Below are positions 61,554 to 64,000 of a stretch of DNA of 64,000 bases, piece by piece. A program made the position numbers and the translations under genes. This stretch comes from Bin5 sp965242905 (GTDB lineage: Bacteria; Chloroflexota; Anaerolineae; Caldilineales; Caldilineaceae), in NCBI GenBank assembly GCA_965242905.1, contig CBDETM010000002.1, forward strand, positions 4,216,001 through 4,280,000. The letters run 5' to 3'. The notes beneath the pieces were generated by a model. That model was not told where the DNA came from. It did not search any database and saw nothing but the letters and a program-made list of their open reading frames with translations. The first letter of the stretch is position 1. Every line of letters begins with the position of its first letter.

Positions 61554-62407
61554 GAGTCAGTCCTGTAAAAATATGAGCTGGAGGAATCCATCGCCAACCT
61601 GACTGTCTTAACAGCAACAACTAAGCCATAGCCATTCCGCGATCAACACTGGGGCAGGTAAAGCGGTAGTTCTCTATCCTCACTCCTCACTCCTCGCTTT
61701 TTTGGGCGGTCGGGCCTATTCGGCCCTCCCTTGTGCGGGGGCTCCGCCCCCGCAACGCCCCCCCTAAGTCCTGTCCGCGCCGTAGCGAGTGTGTGGCTAA
61801 TTCAAAGTTGGCGTCTCGCGGCGGCCGGGCTTCAACCCCCCACCCCGCGTCTTGGCACATTCCGAGTATGTGCCAGCGCAGGCAAGCCAGGCGAGGCAGC
61901 GTCCACATATACCCAACGTTCAAAGATATGACCATCGCGAGCCCGCTACAGAAATACTGACACTACATTCCCCCCAGACGGACCGCACACAGAACATGGC
62001 TTAGCATTTGCCCTTTACACTAAAATTCTGCCCCGATTCAGGGTTGAAGTCAAGAGATTTCGCTTACATTCATGGCAATGAATCCCGGCGAACTTCCTGC
62101 CGTTATCCTGGCAATTACACTGGAATCCCTTGGCAAACCACAATGGATCGTTCCCTTTCCGGCCCGGAAGACGAACTGGGTAATACACCTACGATCCGGC
62201 TACGTTTTGGTTTCCCGTCGTGGTGCGGCCTCCCACGAGGGAAAAAGCGAGCAAATAGTGATGAGAACCATGACTGTCGAGACGCCTCCCTTTCAGTCCG
62301 CGGTCCGACTGTTCTTCAGGGCAACTCACCGCCGCCCCATCTGATATAATGACCGGGGCCGACCCCGGATTGGCCTTGATTGCGACGCCAAAGGAACCGT
62401 CAAGACA
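61554..62407. other. Intergenic region with dispersed repeat copy D
   Basis: 854 nt upstream of the DUF2905 gene. It holds a CT-rich tract, repeat copy D (61704-62001) and an uncharacterised stretch. An open frame at 62072-62344 (90 residues, MNPGELPAVILAITLESLGK at its start) has no family match and no third-position GC bias, so I do not call it. A TATAAT at 62345-62350 may be a -10 box for DUF2905. Confidence 0.45.
61704..62001. repeat. Dispersed double-hairpin repeat, copy D (variant 2)
   Basis: About 298 bp. Same opening and both hairpins as A, B and C, with the perfect GCGGGGGC-TCC-GCCCCCGC. Downstream TGTCCGCGCCGTAGCGAGTG, CCAGCGCAGGCAAGCCAGGC and GACCATCGCGAGCCCGCTAC match copy C. It ends near AGAACATGGCT, preceded by a CTCCTCGC-TTTTTT tract as in C. 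Confidence 0.88.
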
Positions 62408-62614
62408 ATGGCAAAGTGGTTCATAATCCTGGGAGTGATCCTTCTCCTGATAGGAATTGCACTTCAATTCGCGCCTTGGCTGTTAAGCTGGTTTGGAAAA
62501 TTGCCGGGCGACATTCGAATCAGGACGGATTCGACCAGCGTCTTCATTCCGATCACCTCCATGATTCTCGTTAGCCTCGTCTTGACCCTGCTGCTGAATC
62601 TTCTGAATCGCTAG
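62408..62614 (+). CDS. DUF2905 small membrane protein
   Basis: 68 residues with two transmembrane helices: WFIILGVILLLIGIALQFA and ITSMILVSLVLTLLLNLL, separated by the conserved GKLPGDIRIR loop. This is the DUF2905 pattern. Function unknown. It precedes the methyltransferase gene by 14 nt. Confidence 0.88.
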   Translation: MAKWFIILGVILLLIGIALQFAPWLLSWFGKLPGDIRIRTDSTSVFIPITSMILVSLVLTLLLNLLNR

Positions 62615-62628
62615 CCACTGAGGCCGCC

Positions 62629-63396
62629 ATGACACAACACCAGGCAAATCTGATCGATCTGTGGAAGGCAGAAGAGGATCAGCCCTTCATAGGCTGGGAC
62701 TTTTCCTACCTTGACGGCCGTATGCTCCTCGAACAACCGCCATGGTCCTATTCCACCCGCGCACGCGAACTGATGTGTGAATCGACTTCATGCCTCGATA
62801 TTGCAACCGGCGGCGGCGAGCGTCTGCTCTCGATGAGGGACAGTTGGCCGGAGACCGTTGCCGTAACCGAAGGCTATCCCCCTAACCTCGATCTGGCCCG
62901 CCGCCGCCTTGAACCCCTGGGTGTCCGCGTTGTCGAACTGCAAAATGACGAGTATACCCCCATGCCTTTCGAGGACGTAGAGTTCGCGCTTGTCTTGAAC
63001 CGCCACGCTGCGCTCAACGTCGACGAGATCGCACGCATACTTGAGCCAGGGGGCCGGCTTCTCACCCGACAGGTGCACGGCCTCTGGGCCCAGGACCTGC
63101 TCGCCGCCTTCGACGCAACGCCGCAGTGGCCGGATGCAGCCCCCGAGAAATACGCGCCGTGGCTGCAAACCGCAGGATTTAACGTTCTCGACGTCAAGGA
63201 CTGGTCGGGCAGACTCGTATTTACCGACGTGGGAGCTGTGGTCTACTATCTGAAGGCCGTACCCTGGCTTGTTCCCGGCTTCTCCGTCGCATCGCACACA
63301 GACCAACTGGTGGCGTTGCAGAGAACCCTTGAGACTCAAGGCGAGCTCGTCTACATAGCAAGGAACTATCTGATCGAGGCCGAAAAGCCTGGATGA
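62629..63396 (+). CDS. Class I SAM-dependent methyltransferase
   Basis: 255 residues. SAM motif I is CLDIATGGGERLLSM (D-x-A-T-G-G-G), then VAVTEGYPPNLDLARRRLE, VVELQNDEYTPMPFEDVEFA (motif II region), ILEPGGRLLTRQVHG (motif III). Typical of small-molecule methyltransferases. The substrate is unknown. It probably shares a transcript with DUF2905 (14 nt gap). Confidence 0.85.
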   Translation: MTQHQANLIDLWKAEEDQPFIGWDFSYLDGRMLLEQPPWSYSTRARELMCESTSCLDIATGGGERLLSMRDSWPETVAVTEGYPPNLDLARRRLEPLGVRVVELQNDEYTPMPFEDVEFALVLNRHAALNVDEIARILEPGGRLLTRQVHGLWAQDLLAAFDATPQWPDAAPEKYAPWLQTAGFNVLDVKDWSGRLVFTDVGAVVYYLKAVPWLVPGFSVASHTDQLVALQRTLETQGELVYIARNYLIEAEKPG

Positions 63397-63477
63397 TGGT
63401 GCTTTTAGGCGGCCTAGGTCGACGAATCCCCTGCAGGAGCCGTGTTCCCTCGTTTGCACCCCTGCTGCCAGGCCCGT

Positions 63478-64000
63478 CTATCTTTTCATCGCCTTGCCCA
63501 ACCTCTGAAACAGTCTCGAAGCCCGAATGGCCTCATAACCTGGCCGCAGCCGCACTTCGACCGCACATGCTTTGAGTTCAGGCTCTTTTGAAACCGGGTC
63601 CACTTCGGCCAGAGTCAAATTGTTGGCAGCGCTATAAGGGCCCGCCAATCGTCCCCAGTGAAAAGGCATAAAGCAGGCCCCCTCCCGGATACTCTCCGTA
63701 ACGCGCGCTTCGGCCCAAACCCTGCCTCTGCGCGACCGAACTTCGACCACATCGCCGCTCTCGATCTGCCGGCGCACAGCATCAACGGGATGGATCTCCA
63801 GAAAAGGCTGCCGCGCCCCCTTCAAAAGACTTTCCGACTTACCGGTCCGGGTCATGGTATGCCACTGATTGCGTAAGCGGCCTGTGGTTAGAAGCAGAGG
63901 AAACTTCCTGTTCGGCAGTTCGGCGGGAGGTACGAACACTGGTGTATGGAATGTTGCCCTGCCATTAGCTGTTGCAAACACCGGCGCGCCTCCCTCCGTC
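63478..64000 (-). CDS. Molybdopterin oxidoreductase, nitrate-reductase-like, C-terminal end (partial)
   Basis: 174 codons, 5' truncated by the window edge; the frame is open to 64000 on this strand (TEGGAPVFATANG...). It contains PLLLTTGRLRNQWHTMTRTG, EIHPVDAVRRQIESGDVVEV, GACFMPFHWGRLAG, AANNLTLAEVDPVSKEPELK and CAVEVRLRPGYEAIR. These are the C-terminal molybdopterin dinucleotide-binding motifs of the assimilatory nitrate reductase (NasA/NarB) type. It most likely reduces nitrate to nitrite. The rest of the protein and any partners lie outside the window. Confidence 0.85.
   Translation of the reverse strand, partial: TEGGAPVFATANGRATFHTPVFVPPAELPNRKFPLLLTTGRLRNQWHTMTRTGKSESLLKGARQPFLEIHPVDAVRRQIESGDVVEVRSRRGRVWAEARVTESIREGACFMPFHWGRLAGPYSAANNLTLAEVDPVSKEPELKACAVEVRLRPGYEAIRASRLFQRLGKAMKR

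Noticed and set aside
62072..62344. 90-residue open frame upstream of DUF2905
   Set aside because: No family resemblance and weak third-position GC; possibly noise in the intergenic region, so left uncalled.

Overview
The window is a 64 kb piece of a GC-rich (roughly 60-65% by eye) bacterial chromosome. The gene set suggests a heterotrophic Chloroflexota member, perhaps Caldilineaceae-like. The supporting signs are a baseplate-J-like membrane protein next to ruvX, a MutL-like actin-fold protein in a membrane operon, family-5 solute-binding lipoproteins with twin-arginine leaders, and many Gfo/Idh/MocA, sugar-isomerase, phytanoyl-dioxygenase and mandelate-racemase-type catabolic genes. The taxonomic call is an inference from gene content; there is no rRNA or tRNA gene here to confirm it.

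Layout. 1-7.7 kb: the 3' part of alaS carrying a compositionally foreign in-frame insertion, a gp47/baseplate-J-like protein, ruvX, a HEPN/MNT toxin-antitoxin-type pair whose HEPN gene looks frameshifted, glutamate-type dehydrogenase and a sugar isomerase. 7.8-14 kb: mtaB, a UMF1-type MFS transporter, and a DUF3048 lipoprotein gene whose stop codon overlaps the pyk region. 14.3-20.8 kb: a tight four-gene minus-strand operon (enolase-superfamily dehydratase, SelA-like PLP enzyme, alanine/serine-glyoxylate aminotransferase, FAD/Fe-S 2-hydroxyacid dehydrogenase), probably for acid-sugar or glycolate/glyoxylate catabolism. 21.7-43.5 kb: a large plus-strand uptake and degradation region. It has a fumarylacetoacetate hydrolase-family enzyme, three family-5 solute-binding lipoproteins, one set of two permeases and two ATPases, five paralogues of a beta-propeller family with a GP(K/R)HHxFGYY signature (three of them in tandem), and a calcium-site-rich VCBS/FG-GAP protein broken by a one-base frameshift. 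43.6-51.5 kb, minus strand: a PH-domain membrane protein, an ATPase fused to an OmpR/PhoB-type DNA-binding domain, and a six-gene operon coupled by stop/start overlaps that encodes membrane proteins, a zinc-ribbon protein and a degenerate MutL-like protein. 51.6-57.7 kb: sugar isomerase, NAD-dependent epimerase/dehydrogenase, two Gfo/Idh/MocA oxidoreductases and a phytanoyl-CoA dioxygenase-like enzyme. 57.7-64 kb: murJ, a secreted LysM-PA14 protein with three repeats of exactly 162 residues, DUF2905, a methyltransferase, and the 3' end of a molybdopterin nitrate-reductase-like gene.

Non-coding content is unusually rich. There are four dispersed copies of a double-hairpin repeat (about 150-300 bp, two 3'-end variants), two copies of a short 29 bp hairpin repeat, a 426 bp array built of exact 10 bp units with a 50 bp higher-order period, a multi-hairpin leader in front of the first solute-binding protein gene, and several perfect inverted repeats. 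All three toxin-antitoxin-like loci look damaged (frameshift, in-frame TGA, in-frame TAG), which suggests decaying addiction modules.

The best candidates for an undescribed system are the five-paralogue propeller family with its ABC transporter, and the six-gene zinc-ribbon/MutL-like membrane operon.
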